Assembly: GCA_949507465.1 (NCBI GenBank)
Contig: CATEMS010000026.1
Location: 1-11,020 of the forward strand
Reading direction: 5' to 3'
DNA from: Flavobacteriaceae bacterium
Lineage (GTDB): Bacteria > Bacteroidota > Bacteroidia > Flavobacteriales > Flavobacteriaceae
DNA length: 11,020 nucleotides
Shown: piece after piece, positions 1-7,268 of the stretch
Layout of the letters: each line of letters begins with the position of its first letter
Numbering within the stretch: position 1 is the stretch's first letter
Translations under genes and position numbers: made by a program
The notes under the pieces: generated by a model
Seen by the model: the letters and a program-made list of their open reading frames with translations, nothing else
Database searches by the model: none
Told to the model about the DNA's origin: nothing

Positions 1-466
1 AAAGTTCTCTAAAGAAACCTACAATAATTAGTATTACTCCGTAACCCAAAGCATTACCTACTCCATCTAAGAAAGATTTCCAAGGTCCATTACCCAAGGC
101 AAATGCCTCAAAACGTCCCATAATGATACAATTGGTAATGATCAAACCAATAAAAACAGACAGCTCCTTACTAAGTTCGTAAGCAAAGGCTTTTAATACC
201 TGATCTACAATAATTACAAGAGTTGCAACAACAATTAGCTGAACGATAATTCTAATTTTTGAAGGGATGATATTCCGCATGAGTGAAATAACTACATTTC
301 CAAGACCCAATACAAAAATTACAGACACTGCCATTACTATAGATGGCTTTAATTGCGCTGTGATGGCCAAGGCAGAACAAATACCCAATACCTGTATGGT
401 TATTGGATTATCATCCGTAAGTGGGTCTAAAATTAGCCGCGTGTCTTTTTTTGAAAGTAATCCCAT
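1..466 (-). CDS. nqrD: Na+-translocating NADH:quinone reductase subunit D (partial, C-terminus outside window)
   Basis: Reading the minus strand from the ATG at 466-464 gives 155 codons with no stop before the window edge, so roughly the last quarter of a usual ~210-residue NqrD is missing. The product is an integral membrane subunit of Na+-NQR, which oxidises NADH, reduces quinone and pumps Na+ out of the cell. The visible part is mostly hydrophobic helices. It contains DPLTDDNP (14-21) and the diagnostic stretch around FIGLIITNCIIMGR (105-118). Cys30 and Cys113 sit where NqrD is known to supply two ligands to the [2Fe-2S] cluster it shares with NqrE (Cys29 and Cys112 in Vibrio cholerae), so the redox centre appears intact. 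The start codon lies 4 bases after the nqrC stop, consistent with one transcript. nqrE and nqrF are expected further left; this is inference. Confidence 0.95.
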   Translation of the reverse strand, partial: MGLLSKKDTRLILDPLTDDNPITIQVLGICSALAITAQLKPSIVMAVSVIFVLGLGNVVISLMRNIIPSKIRIIVQLIVVATLVIIVDQVLKAFAYELSKELSVFIGLIITNCIIMGRFEAFALGNGPWKSFLDGVGNALGYGVILIIVGFFREL

Positions 467-470
467 CTTT

Positions 471-1220
471 TTAGTTATTTATTGATTTAAAGTAAGGCAC
501 GTACATTGCAATATCCTTTTTAAGCATTGCAGAAACACCATCACCTGTAATAGTTGCTCCTGCTAGTGCATCTACCTCATAATCGTCCTTGATCATGTTC
601 TTTGGGTCATTGTTTCCTTTGGCAACTTTAATACCCTTAAAGTTTGCTCCATCCAAAAGTTTTTCTCCAATAAAATCATCCATGAAATAACGTTGTTTGA
701 TTTCTGCACCCAACCCTGGTGTCTCTCCCTTATGATCAAAATAGACCCCTTGTACGGTCATGCTTTTATCTACAGCTACAAAGCCCCAAATTGCATCCCA
801 AAGCCCTTTTCCTCTAACAGGCATGATGTATAATTCTTTTCCTTGTTTTTCACCAATAAACAATGGAAGCTTTCTTTGATAGCCGTCTTTTTTGGCCTTT
901 GTACCTTCCTTTTTAACATCAATTAAGTAGGCCTTGTCATTTTTTGATGCGGTTTCACCCTCAATAACAAGCTGCTCTTTGATGTAGGTTTTAAACTCAT
1001 CTGCTACTCTATCAGTAGGTATGAAAGCCACATCACCTGCACCTGTGTTATTATTAACACCCATTGCATACAGGATATTTTGTTGTTTTTCAAATTTTTC
1101 GTTTGCCTTAATCGTAGGCTTCAATCCACTTGAAAATCCTGCCAAAAGGGTACCCACAACAAGTACCATGATAACGGCAAAAATCATTGTGTAACTATTT
1201 TTATCTTTATTAACTGCCAT
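471..1220 (-). CDS. nqrC: Na+-translocating NADH:quinone reductase subunit C
   Basis: This encodes 249 residues, close to the usual NqrC length. One N-terminal membrane helix (about 11-30) anchors a soluble FMN-binding domain on the outer face of the inner membrane. In the family, FMN is attached by the transferase ApbE to a threonine in the motif Dxx(S/T)GAT. Here the motif reads DALAGAT (217-223), making Thr223 the predicted acceptor, with alanine in the usual Ser/Thr position. HKGETPGLGAEI (163-174) and GLWDAIWGF (139-147) are other conserved NqrC/RnfG blocks. The start codon lies 2 bases after the nqrB stop and the stop lies 4 bases before nqrD, so it is translated as part of the nqr operon. 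The related RnfG/RsxG subunit is excluded by the neighbouring NqrA and NqrB. No apbE is in view. Confidence 0.96.
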   Translation of the reverse strand: MAVNKDKNSYTMIFAVIMVLVVGTLLAGFSSGLKPTIKANEKFEKQQNILYAMGVNNNTGAGDVAFIPTDRVADEFKTYIKEQLVIEGETASKNDKAYLIDVKKEGTKAKKDGYQRKLPLFIGEKQGKELYIMPVRGKGLWDAIWGFVAVDKSMTVQGVYFDHKGETPGLGAEIKQRYFMDDFIGEKLLDGANFKGIKVAKGNNDPKNMIKDDYEVDALAGATITGDGVSAMLKKDIAMYVPYFKSINN

Positions 1221-1222
1221 AA

Positions 1223-2431
1223 TTAAGCTGTTTTAAGTTTTAAACGTTTGGCTCTTTTCTTGATATTTCCTTCCAACACGTAGTGATCTATAGTTGGCGC
1301 AAATACATTCATTAGTAATATAGCTAGAAATACTCCCTCAGGGTAGGCTGGATTAAACACGCGTATCATTATTGATATAAACCCTATTAAAAACCCGTAT
1401 ATCCACTTTCCTTTATTGGTTTGTGATGCTGTAACTGGGTCTGTTGCCATGTATACTGCACCAAATAAAATACTACCAATAAATAAATGCTGCCAAAAGT
1501 CAACACTCATTAGACCAAAGAATTTTGAACTCTCTGTGACCCATCCTGCGTTTACAACACCATTGAATATGAGCCCCATGCAAAGAGCTCCCATGAGTGT
1601 GCTTAGTATAATCCTCCAACTACCAATTTTAGAAAGAATTAAAATAAGTGCTCCTACTATAATGAGCAGCTTTGAGGTTTCTCCGACAGAACCAGGAATG
1701 AATCCTAAAAATTGATCCATTAAACTCCAGTCTCCAAACCCATTATTTTGGGCCAGACTACCTAATATGGTTTCTCCAGAAATAGCATCAGGCTGTCCAA
1801 TAGTATCTACTGCTCCAGTAACCCATACCTTATCTCCAGACATCCATGTTGGATAGGCAAAGAATAAAAATGCTCTGATGGTAAGGGCAGGATTTAAAAT
1901 ATTCATTCCAGTACCGCCAAACACCTCTTTTCCGATCACAACGCCAAAAATCACTGCTATAGATAACATCCACAGCGGAATATCTACAGGAACAATTAAA
2001 GGCACGAGCATTCCTGTTACCAAATATCCTTCTTCTACTTCATGACCTTTTATAACAGCAAAAATAAATTCTACAATAAGCCCAACACCGTAGGACACTA
2101 CTACAAGGGGTAGAACCTTCCAGGCGCCGATTGTGAAGTTTGAAAAGTTCCAAAACTCTGTGCTAAAAAAACTAAGTGCATTTGTCACCTCTGCAGTTTG
2201 AAGATTGTATTGATACCCTGCATTAAAAATCCCGAACAATAAACAAGGGACCAAAGACATGATCACCATGTTCATGGTGCGTTTTAAATCATCAGCTGCC
2301 TTGATGTGAGTACCATTATGAGTAGTCTCATTGGGCAAGTACAAAAAGGTATGGAACGCGTTAAACGCAGGAGCCATCTTGGTACCTTTGTACTTCATCT
2401 TTAAGGTATGTAAATTCTGTTTTAAACCCAT
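1223..2431 (-). CDS. nqrB: Na+-translocating NADH:quinone reductase subunit B
   Basis: This encodes 402 residues, full length for NqrB, a polytopic inner-membrane subunit with about ten hydrophobic segments. It carries covalent FMN and riboflavin and forms part of the Na+ channel and quinone site. Family landmarks are EEGYLVTGMLVPLIVPVDIPLW (133-154, split here only by description), KEVFGGTGMNILNPAL (168-183), RAFLFFAYP (186-194) and YMATDPVTA (327-335). The flavin acceptor should be Thr221, but the motif around it is DAISGET (215-221): Glu220 replaces the alanine of the standard SGAT sequence, encoded by a clear GAA at 1774-1772. The start is 3 bases after the nqrA stop. The MGLKQNLHTLKMKYKGTKMA beginning is typical for Bacteroidetes NqrB and supports this ATG. 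RnfD is the paralogous alternative but does not fit the operon. Confidence 0.96.
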   Translation of the reverse strand: MGLKQNLHTLKMKYKGTKMAPAFNAFHTFLYLPNETTHNGTHIKAADDLKRTMNMVIMSLVPCLLFGIFNAGYQYNLQTAEVTNALSFFSTEFWNFSNFTIGAWKVLPLVVVSYGVGLIVEFIFAVIKGHEVEEGYLVTGMLVPLIVPVDIPLWMLSIAVIFGVVIGKEVFGGTGMNILNPALTIRAFLFFAYPTWMSGDKVWVTGAVDTIGQPDAISGETILGSLAQNNGFGDWSLMDQFLGFIPGSVGETSKLLIIVGALILILSKIGSWRIILSTLMGALCMGLIFNGVVNAGWVTESSKFFGLMSVDFWQHLFIGSILFGAVYMATDPVTASQTNKGKWIYGFLIGFISIMIRVFNPAYPEGVFLAILLMNVFAPTIDHYVLEGNIKKRAKRLKLKTA

Positions 2432-2434
2432 AAC

Positions 2435-3787
2435 TTATCCTATTTCTTTATACATTAAGTCTAATCCTTCTCTTATGATTTGTTGATGGGGCTGCTTTGA
2501 AACACATACAAATTCTGTCAAGGCGAAATCCTCTGGTGCCACCTCATACATTCCTAAAGCCTCCATGGCATCCAGATCTTTAACCATACAAGCTTTTAAA
2601 ATTTGTAAGGGGTATATATCTAGAGGAAATACCTCTTCGTAATTTCCAGTTACAACAAAAGCACGATGCTCCCCATTGGTATTGGTATTTAATTCAAACT
2701 CTTTTTTGGGCTGCATCCAAGAAAAAGTAAGTGCTCTTGATGGAGAAATTTTATTGAACACAGGCTTGTTCCAGCCAAAAAACTCGTAATCATCACCTTC
2801 AGGAATTACTGTAACAGCATTGTGGTAGAAACCAAGATGTAGCTTTGGAGAAATTGTATCTCCACTTAACACACCGCCGCTTATAACACGAACATTCTCT
2901 TGATTTAACCCAGAGTCATAAAGCATAGTAGCCACCTCGCTACCAATTCTAGTTTTGTAATATTTTGGAGTCTTTACACAAGATCCAGCCAGTGCAACTA
3001 TGCGCTCTGCATTGTACTTTCCTGTTAAAAATAATTCTCCAATAATAACCAAATCTTGGGCAGCTATGGTCCAAACAATTTCTCCTTTATTAATTGGATC
3101 TATCTTGTTTATTTGTGTCCCTACATTTCCTGCAGGGTGCAATACATTTGTTTTGTGCAAAACAACATGACTCAACTTAGATAACATAGATACGCTATCT
3201 TTTGCAACCGTTAGGTGGATTGGACCCCCTGTTAATGTACTCAAAGCTGTGATGGCAGTTTGTACCTCTTTTTCTTTTCCTTGTAAAACAAAATCAAGAT
3301 CTGCTTGTAGGGCTCCAGTGGCTAGTCCAGATATAAAGATGGCCTTTGGTTTATTGTTTGGATTTGCAATGACATCATAAGGTCGCTGCTTGATAAACGG
3401 CCAACACCCAGTTGCTAGCAGGTGGTTTTTGATTTCATGAGAGGAAAGGCTTTCTGGAGATTTAACTCCATAATCCATAAAAGTATCTTTCTGATCTGCT
3501 TCAATGGTAATGGCTGTAATTACTCTTTTTGGACCTCTTTCAATTTCAGTAAGCGTACCGCTCACCGGTGACGAAAAAGTTATGGCTTGGTTTTCTTTGC
3601 TGTAAAACAACGTTTCTCCAGCTAGGAGTTTCTCTCCTTCTTTTTTAACCAATTTTGGTGTAAATAAGTGGAAATCTGAAGGGCGAATGGTAAAGGTGCG
3701 AGAACGCGGTGCGTTTGAGAGTGATTTGATTGCCTCACCCTTTAGGCGGATAGAAAGACCCTTTTTAATCTTAATGTCTTTGGACAT
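2435..3787 (-). CDS. nqrA: Na+-translocating NADH:quinone reductase subunit A
   Basis: This encodes 450 residues, the usual size, with no membrane helix. NqrA is the soluble cytoplasmic subunit of Na+-NQR and has been linked to quinone binding. The N-terminus DIKIKKGLSIRLKGEA (4-19) is typical and fixes the ATG at 3787. An RnfC-like barrel-sandwich section (about 30-100, with PVSGTLTEIERGPKR at 74-88) is followed by conserved NqrA blocks VLHPAGNVGTQINKIDP (215-231), ALAGSCVKTP (265-274) and VISGGVLSGD (301-310). This is the first gene of the operon. About 70 bases upstream of the ATG is a Bacteroidetes-type promoter on the minus strand. No clear Shine-Dalgarno precedes the ATG, as is common in this phylum. 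The family assignment is secure. Confidence 0.97.
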   Translation of the reverse strand: MSKDIKIKKGLSIRLKGEAIKSLSNAPRSRTFTIRPSDFHLFTPKLVKKEGEKLLAGETLFYSKENQAITFSSPVSGTLTEIERGPKRVITAITIEADQKDTFMDYGVKSPESLSSHEIKNHLLATGCWPFIKQRPYDVIANPNNKPKAIFISGLATGALQADLDFVLQGKEKEVQTAITALSTLTGGPIHLTVAKDSVSMLSKLSHVVLHKTNVLHPAGNVGTQINKIDPINKGEIVWTIAAQDLVIIGELFLTGKYNAERIVALAGSCVKTPKYYKTRIGSEVATMLYDSGLNQENVRVISGGVLSGDTISPKLHLGFYHNAVTVIPEGDDYEFFGWNKPVFNKISPSRALTFSWMQPKKEFELNTNTNGEHRAFVVTGNYEEVFPLDIYPLQILKACMVKDLDAMEALGMYEVAPEDFALTEFVCVSKQPHQQIIREGLDLMYKEIG

Positions 3788-3859
3788 AGGATAGTCGTGT
3801 TAAAATTGACTTATTTTTTCTTGTAAAAAACACTACATTAGAGTGTCTTTTTAAGAACG

Positions 3860-3891
3860 CAAATTTAAGAATTAAAAGAGCAATTTTCCAA
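3860..3891 (-). promoter_or_regulatory. Predicted promoter of the nqr operon
   Basis: On the minus strand TAAATTTG (3867-3860) is a perfect match to the Bacteroidetes -7 element TAnnTTTG. A TTG at 3891-3889 lies 21 bases upstream, within the 17-23 base spacing known for the -33 element in this phylum. Transcription would begin near 3853-3857, giving a leader of about 65-70 bases before nqrA. A 7-base direct repeat, TTCTTAA on the minus strand (3871-3865 and 3857-3851, 14 bases apart), flanks the -7 element. The promoter is inferred from sequence only. Confidence 0.55.
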
Positions 3892-3989
3892 TTAATTACG
3901 ATATTTTTATCTCTTTATTATTCCATACAAATAGGATGCAATTTTAAGGCATAAAATTTGTTTATATTTAGAGAATATATCATCAAATC

Positions 3990-5246
3990 ATGCGCATCAT
4001 TACCCTCTTATTTTGTTTGTTTTTAAGTCAAATTCCTAAAGGAGTTGCTCAAGTAAAACAAACCGTTGAACCAGAATACATTAGAACCATTGAATTAAAA
4101 GGATCTTCATCACAAAACACATTGCCAGTGATAGAATTGGGTCAAAAATTGCATCTTTCTTTTGATGATATTATAGGAAATGAAGCAGATTACTTTTACA
4201 CCATTGAGCATTTTAATTTTGACTGGACCCCTAGTGATTTATCAAAAGGAGAATATCTAGATGGGTTTGATGATGTGCGAATAGAGACCTATGAAAATAG
4301 CTTTAATACTCTTCAACTTTATTCAAATTATAAGCTCAGTATTCCTAATAGAGAAACCCGTGCTATTAAAAAAAGTGGAAATTACTTATTGCGAATTTTC
4401 AATGACTACGGCGAAATAGTATTTTCAAGAAAATTTATGGTTTTAGAACGCCTTTTAGGTGTGGAGGTAGAAATCAAAAGATCAAGGAAAATCAAAACCA
4501 TTGACCAACAACAAGTGGTTCAATTCAAAATAAACTCTCCTAATCTTCTTTTAATTAACCCCAAACAAAATGTAAAAACAATTGTTTTTCAAAACAATAA
4601 TTTAAAAACTGCCATCACAAATTTAAAACCACAATATACCATTGGCTCTGAGCTTATTTACAGGTATGATCAACAAGCAGCATTTTGGGGTGGCAATGAA
4701 TTTTTATTTTTTGACAACAAAGACCTGAGATCTTCAACAAGTGGAGTGAGATCTGTAGCACTCAATGATGTCTATGAAAATTTCCTATTCACAGACATTG
4801 ACAGAAGCGTAAGACCCTACACATATAACCCCGATATCAATGGTAACTTTCAGGTTAGAAACCTGTATGCAACCCAGAATCAAAATATAGAGGCAGACTA
4901 TGTTTTGATGCATTTTAACCTCCAGCATTTTGGATCTTTGGGTGATAAAGAGATACACATCTATGGTAATTTTAACAACTGGACCATAGACCAGACCACC
5001 TACATGCGTTACAACGAAAAAACAGATACTTACCAAAATGCAAGACTTTTCAAGCAAGGGTTCTACAATTACAAATACGTAATGGTCAATAGAGATGGCA
5101 GTGTGGAGCAAGGACCAATAAGTGGTAATTTCTGGCAAACAGAAAACCAATACACAGTCCTGGTATATTATAGAGCTCCAGGATCTAGGTTTGATAGACT
5201 TCTTGGAAAAGGGGTTGCTAATTCAAGTAAAATATCAAACAATTAA
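3990..5246 (+). CDS. Type IX secretion system plug-domain protein (DUF5103 family)
   Basis: This encodes 418 residues with an N-terminal signal peptide (hydrophobic 3-13, likely cleaved near GVA/Q at 20-21), so the protein is exported to the periplasm or outer membrane. The N-terminal region, including YTIEHFNFDWTPSDLSKGEYLDGF (about 70-93, shown only in part by its pattern of aromatic and acidic residues), matches what I know of DUF5103, now called the T9SS plug domain. In Flavobacterium johnsoniae a protein of this family blocks the periplasmic opening of the SprA translocon when no substrate is engaged. The C-terminal part (about 300-395) looks like an immunoglobulin or CBM48-like beta-sandwich, with IHIYGNFNNWT (322-332) and a GFYNYKYVMV strand (357-366). 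It is divergent from nqr across 202 bases, and no other T9SS gene is in the window. The family call is from memory of its sequence pattern; the role in this organism is inference. Confidence 0.82.
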   Translation: MRIITLLFCLFLSQIPKGVAQVKQTVEPEYIRTIELKGSSSQNTLPVIELGQKLHLSFDDIIGNEADYFYTIEHFNFDWTPSDLSKGEYLDGFDDVRIETYENSFNTLQLYSNYKLSIPNRETRAIKKSGNYLLRIFNDYGEIVFSRKFMVLERLLGVEVEIKRSRKIKTIDQQQVVQFKINSPNLLLINPKQNVKTIVFQNNNLKTAITNLKPQYTIGSELIYRYDQQAAFWGGNEFLFFDNKDLRSSTSGVRSVALNDVYENFLFTDIDRSVRPYTYNPDINGNFQVRNLYATQNQNIEADYVLMHFNLQHFGSLGDKEIHIYGNFNNWTIDQTTYMRYNEKTDTYQNARLFKQGFYNYKYVMVNRDGSVEQGPISGNFWQTENQYTVLVYYRAPGSRFDRLLGKGVANSSKISNN

Positions 5247-5315
5247 AAAAATTAACGTTTCCATTTGCAGGGATAGGAAAAGTGTAAGGATCAAAAACTT
5301 GTAAATCATATATTT

Positions 5316-5352
5316 TTTGAACCCCTTAAGGTGTCTTTTTACCTTATATTTG
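5316..5352 (+). promoter_or_regulatory. Predicted promoter of the decarboxylase gene
   Basis: TATATTTG at 5345-5352 matches the Bacteroidetes -7 element TAnnTTTG exactly and lies 20 bases before the ATG at 5373, so the leader would be short. TTTG at 5316-5319 is the best -33 candidate, but the 25-base spacing is longer than the usual 17-23, so the upstream box is uncertain. An inverted repeat, TAAGGT/ACCTTA, sits between the two boxes and runs into the -7 element. Confidence 0.5.
5327..5346. repeat. Inverted repeat overlapping the decarboxylase promoter
   Basis: TAAGGT (5327-5332) and ACCTTA (5341-5346) are perfect 6-base inverted arms with an 8-base T-rich spacer. The left arm overlaps the palindrome CCTTAAGG (5324-5331), and the right arm overlaps the first two bases of the -7 element. 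The placement is that of an operator for a dimeric regulator. A terminator is unlikely because no T-run follows the right arm. Function is inferred from position only. Confidence 0.35.
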
Positions 5353-5372
5353 CGGTAAAATAAGACCTTCAC

Positions 5373-6752
5373 ATGCAGAAAGAACTTTTACTGTTTCAAA
5401 AACTAGCCGAAAAACTAACACAAGCTGAACAAAAAGAGCCTGTAACCACCCCAATTCCTTCAGAGGAACTATTCAAAATCTTACCCTTATCTCTGGAAGA
5501 ACAACCCGCAGAAGACGCTTTTTTTGAAAACGCGCTTGAAAAACTTGTTTTAAATACACCCCGCACCGCAACAAATTTATTTTTTAACCAGTTATTTGGT
5601 GGCAGAAACCCAAAAGCTACCTTAGGTGATTTATTGGCAGTATTGCTCAACAATAGCATGTATACCTTTAAGGTGGCTGGACCACAAGTAGGAATTGAAA
5701 AAGAAATTTTACGTAAATCCTGTGATTTGATTGGTTATGGAAAAGAGGCAGATGGAACCTTTGCCCCTGGTGGGTCTATGAGTAATTTCATGGCAATTTT
5801 AATGGCTCGAGATGCCCACAATGACTCTATTAAATACCAAGGAGTGTTACAAAAAATGACCGCTTACACCTCTGTAGAGTCTCATTACTCTACCTCAAAA
5901 AATGCGGCATTTATTGGTATTGGACGTGAACAAGTTAGGTATGTTGCCACCAATGAGTTTGGGCAAATGGACCCTACAGACTTGAGCGCTAAAATCACTG
6001 AGGATATCTCCCTTGGTTTGCAACCGTTTTTTGTGAATGCTACAGCTGGAACAACAGTACTAGGAGCCTTTGACCAGATAACACCATTATCCAAAATCTG
6101 TAAAGAACATCACCTTTGGCTCCATGTAGATGGAGCGTACTGCGGCAGTGTTATTTTTAGCAAAAAATACAAGCATCTGGTTGAGGGGATAGAACATACA
6201 GATTCTTTTAGCTACAATGCTCATAAAATGATAGGAACACCTCTCACCTGTTCGATTATACTTACAAAGCATAAAAAATACTTACACGATAGTTTTAGTA
6301 ATGATGCAACCTATCTTTATCAAACAGATGGCGATGATTACAATCTTGGTAAAACATCTATTCAGTGCGGTAGAAGAAACGACGCATTAAAATTTTGGAC
6401 GCTTTGGAAATCTGTAGGAACCCTAGGGCTTGAAAAAATTGTAGATCAGCAATTTCATTTGGCAGAAGTAGCCAGAAATTACATAAGAAACCATCCAGAC
6501 TACACCCTTTATAGTTTTGATGACTCGATCTCTGTTTGCTACAATTACAAAGGAATTAAAGCCCAAGATTTGTGCACCTTGTTATATGAAAATGCAGAAG
6601 CGATGGTAGGTTTTGGAATTTTTAGAGAAACAGAATTTGTACGCCTTGTAACCATTAACGCAACAAACCAAGACAAGGATATTATCAACTTCTTTAAAAC
6701 ATGTGAAGAATTTGTATCGAAAAATGAATCACTATTTGCCTTAAAAAACTAA
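5373..6752 (+). CDS. PLP-dependent amino acid decarboxylase, glutamate/cysteine-sulfinate decarboxylase group
   Basis: This encodes 459 residues, a full-length group II (fold type I) PLP decarboxylase. The PLP lysine is Lys285 in SYNAHKMIGTP (280-290), Asp253 in HVDGAYCGS (251-259) should bind the pyridine nitrogen, and His171 in the VESHYS segment (168-173) should stack on the cofactor. FNQLFGG (71-77), SMYTFKVAGP (95-104), FAPGGSMSN (130-138) and IQCGRRNDALKFW (330-342) resemble animal GAD and CSAD more than aromatic amino acid decarboxylases. The flexible catalytic loop before IQCGR retains a tyrosine (Tyr323). The likely substrate is therefore an acidic amino acid (glutamate, cysteine sulfinate or aspartate), with loss of CO2 in the cytoplasm. 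The exact substrate cannot be settled by eye. The gene has its own promoter and is flanked by unrelated genes. The ATG is preceded by the -7 element at a short distance. Confidence 0.88.
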   Translation: MQKELLLFQKLAEKLTQAEQKEPVTTPIPSEELFKILPLSLEEQPAEDAFFENALEKLVLNTPRTATNLFFNQLFGGRNPKATLGDLLAVLLNNSMYTFKVAGPQVGIEKEILRKSCDLIGYGKEADGTFAPGGSMSNFMAILMARDAHNDSIKYQGVLQKMTAYTSVESHYSTSKNAAFIGIGREQVRYVATNEFGQMDPTDLSAKITEDISLGLQPFFVNATAGTTVLGAFDQITPLSKICKEHHLWLHVDGAYCGSVIFSKKYKHLVEGIEHTDSFSYNAHKMIGTPLTCSIILTKHKKYLHDSFSNDATYLYQTDGDDYNLGKTSIQCGRRNDALKFWTLWKSVGTLGLEKIVDQQFHLAEVARNYIRNHPDYTLYSFDDSISVCYNYKGIKAQDLCTLLYENAEAMVGFGIFRETEFVRLVTINATNQDKDIINFFKTCEEFVSKNESLFALKN

Positions 6753-6840
6753 AGAACATCTCCGAGATAATTGCATTTAATCTAGGTTTAATAGCTCCTT
6801 GACTAATTAATTGTATTGACACTTATAAAATTTGTATTTT

Positions 6841-6867
6841 TAAGTAGTTAACAAATAAAACTACTTA
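6841..6867. repeat. 9-bp inverted repeat in the apaG leader
   Basis: TAAGTAGTT (6841-6849) and AACTACTTA (6859-6867) are perfect 9-base inverted arms separated by a 9-base A-rich spacer. The element ends 14 bases before the apaG ATG, where a ribosome would bind. As RNA it would form an AT-rich hairpin; as DNA it has the half-site layout of a dimeric repressor operator. No T-run follows it, so it is not a standard terminator for the decarboxylase gene. No function is known to me. Confidence 0.45.
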
Positions 6868-6881
6868 TTTCATACAACTAA

Positions 6882-7268
6882 ATGACTCAAAAAGTTACCC
6901 AAGGCATCAAAGTTTCTATCAAAACTCGTTTTGAGGATGTCTTTGTTTCTAACGGAAAGCAGCAGTATGCATTTTCTTATATCATACGCATTGAGAACAA
7001 CAGTAAGGATATCGTACAACTCAAATCTCGCCACTGGAAAATAAAAGACGCCTTGAACGATATTGATATGGTTTTTGGAGAAGGTGTTGTGGGTAAAAAA
7101 CCAGTAATAAAGCCAGGAGCTTCACACACCTATAATAGTGGATGTGTATTATTAAGCCCTTTTGGATCTATGAGCGGTTATTATGAAATGGTAAATTTTA
7201 CCTCTACCGAAAGATTTAAAGTAAGTATCCCAAACTTTAAGTTAAGTGCTCCTTTTTCTATGAATTAA
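6882..7268 (+). CDS. apaG: ApaG (DUF525) domain protein
   Basis: This encodes 128 residues, the usual size of ApaG, a small protein with a fibronectin III-like beta-sandwich. The conserved family pattern is complete: SRHWKIKD (49-56), GEGVVGKKP (66-74), IKPG (76-79), YNSGC (84-88) and GSMSGYYEM (95-103). ApaG has been associated genetically with Co2+/Mg2+ resistance in enterobacteria and the same fold occurs in some F-box proteins and in PolDIP2; its biochemical activity is not settled. The gene stands alone: 129 bases follow the decarboxylase gene, and 334 bases without a convincing gene separate it from pruA. Its leader holds a 9-bp inverted repeat just upstream of the start codon. The ATG at 6882 is the only sensible start and gives the typical N-terminus. 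Confidence 0.93.
   Translation: MTQKVTQGIKVSIKTRFEDVFVSNGKQQYAFSYIIRIENNSKDIVQLKSRHWKIKDALNDIDMVFGEGVVGKKPVIKPGASHTYNSGCVLLSPFGSMSGYYEMVNFTSTERFKVSIPNFKLSAPFSMN

Noticed and set aside
1416..1715. 99-codon open frame on the plus strand opposite nqrB
   Set aside because: It is antisense to a conserved membrane subunit and has no independent support.
4785..5150. 121-codon open frame on the minus strand opposite the plug-domain gene
   Set aside because: It is antisense to a gene with a signal peptide and family features, and its translation shows no coherent domain.
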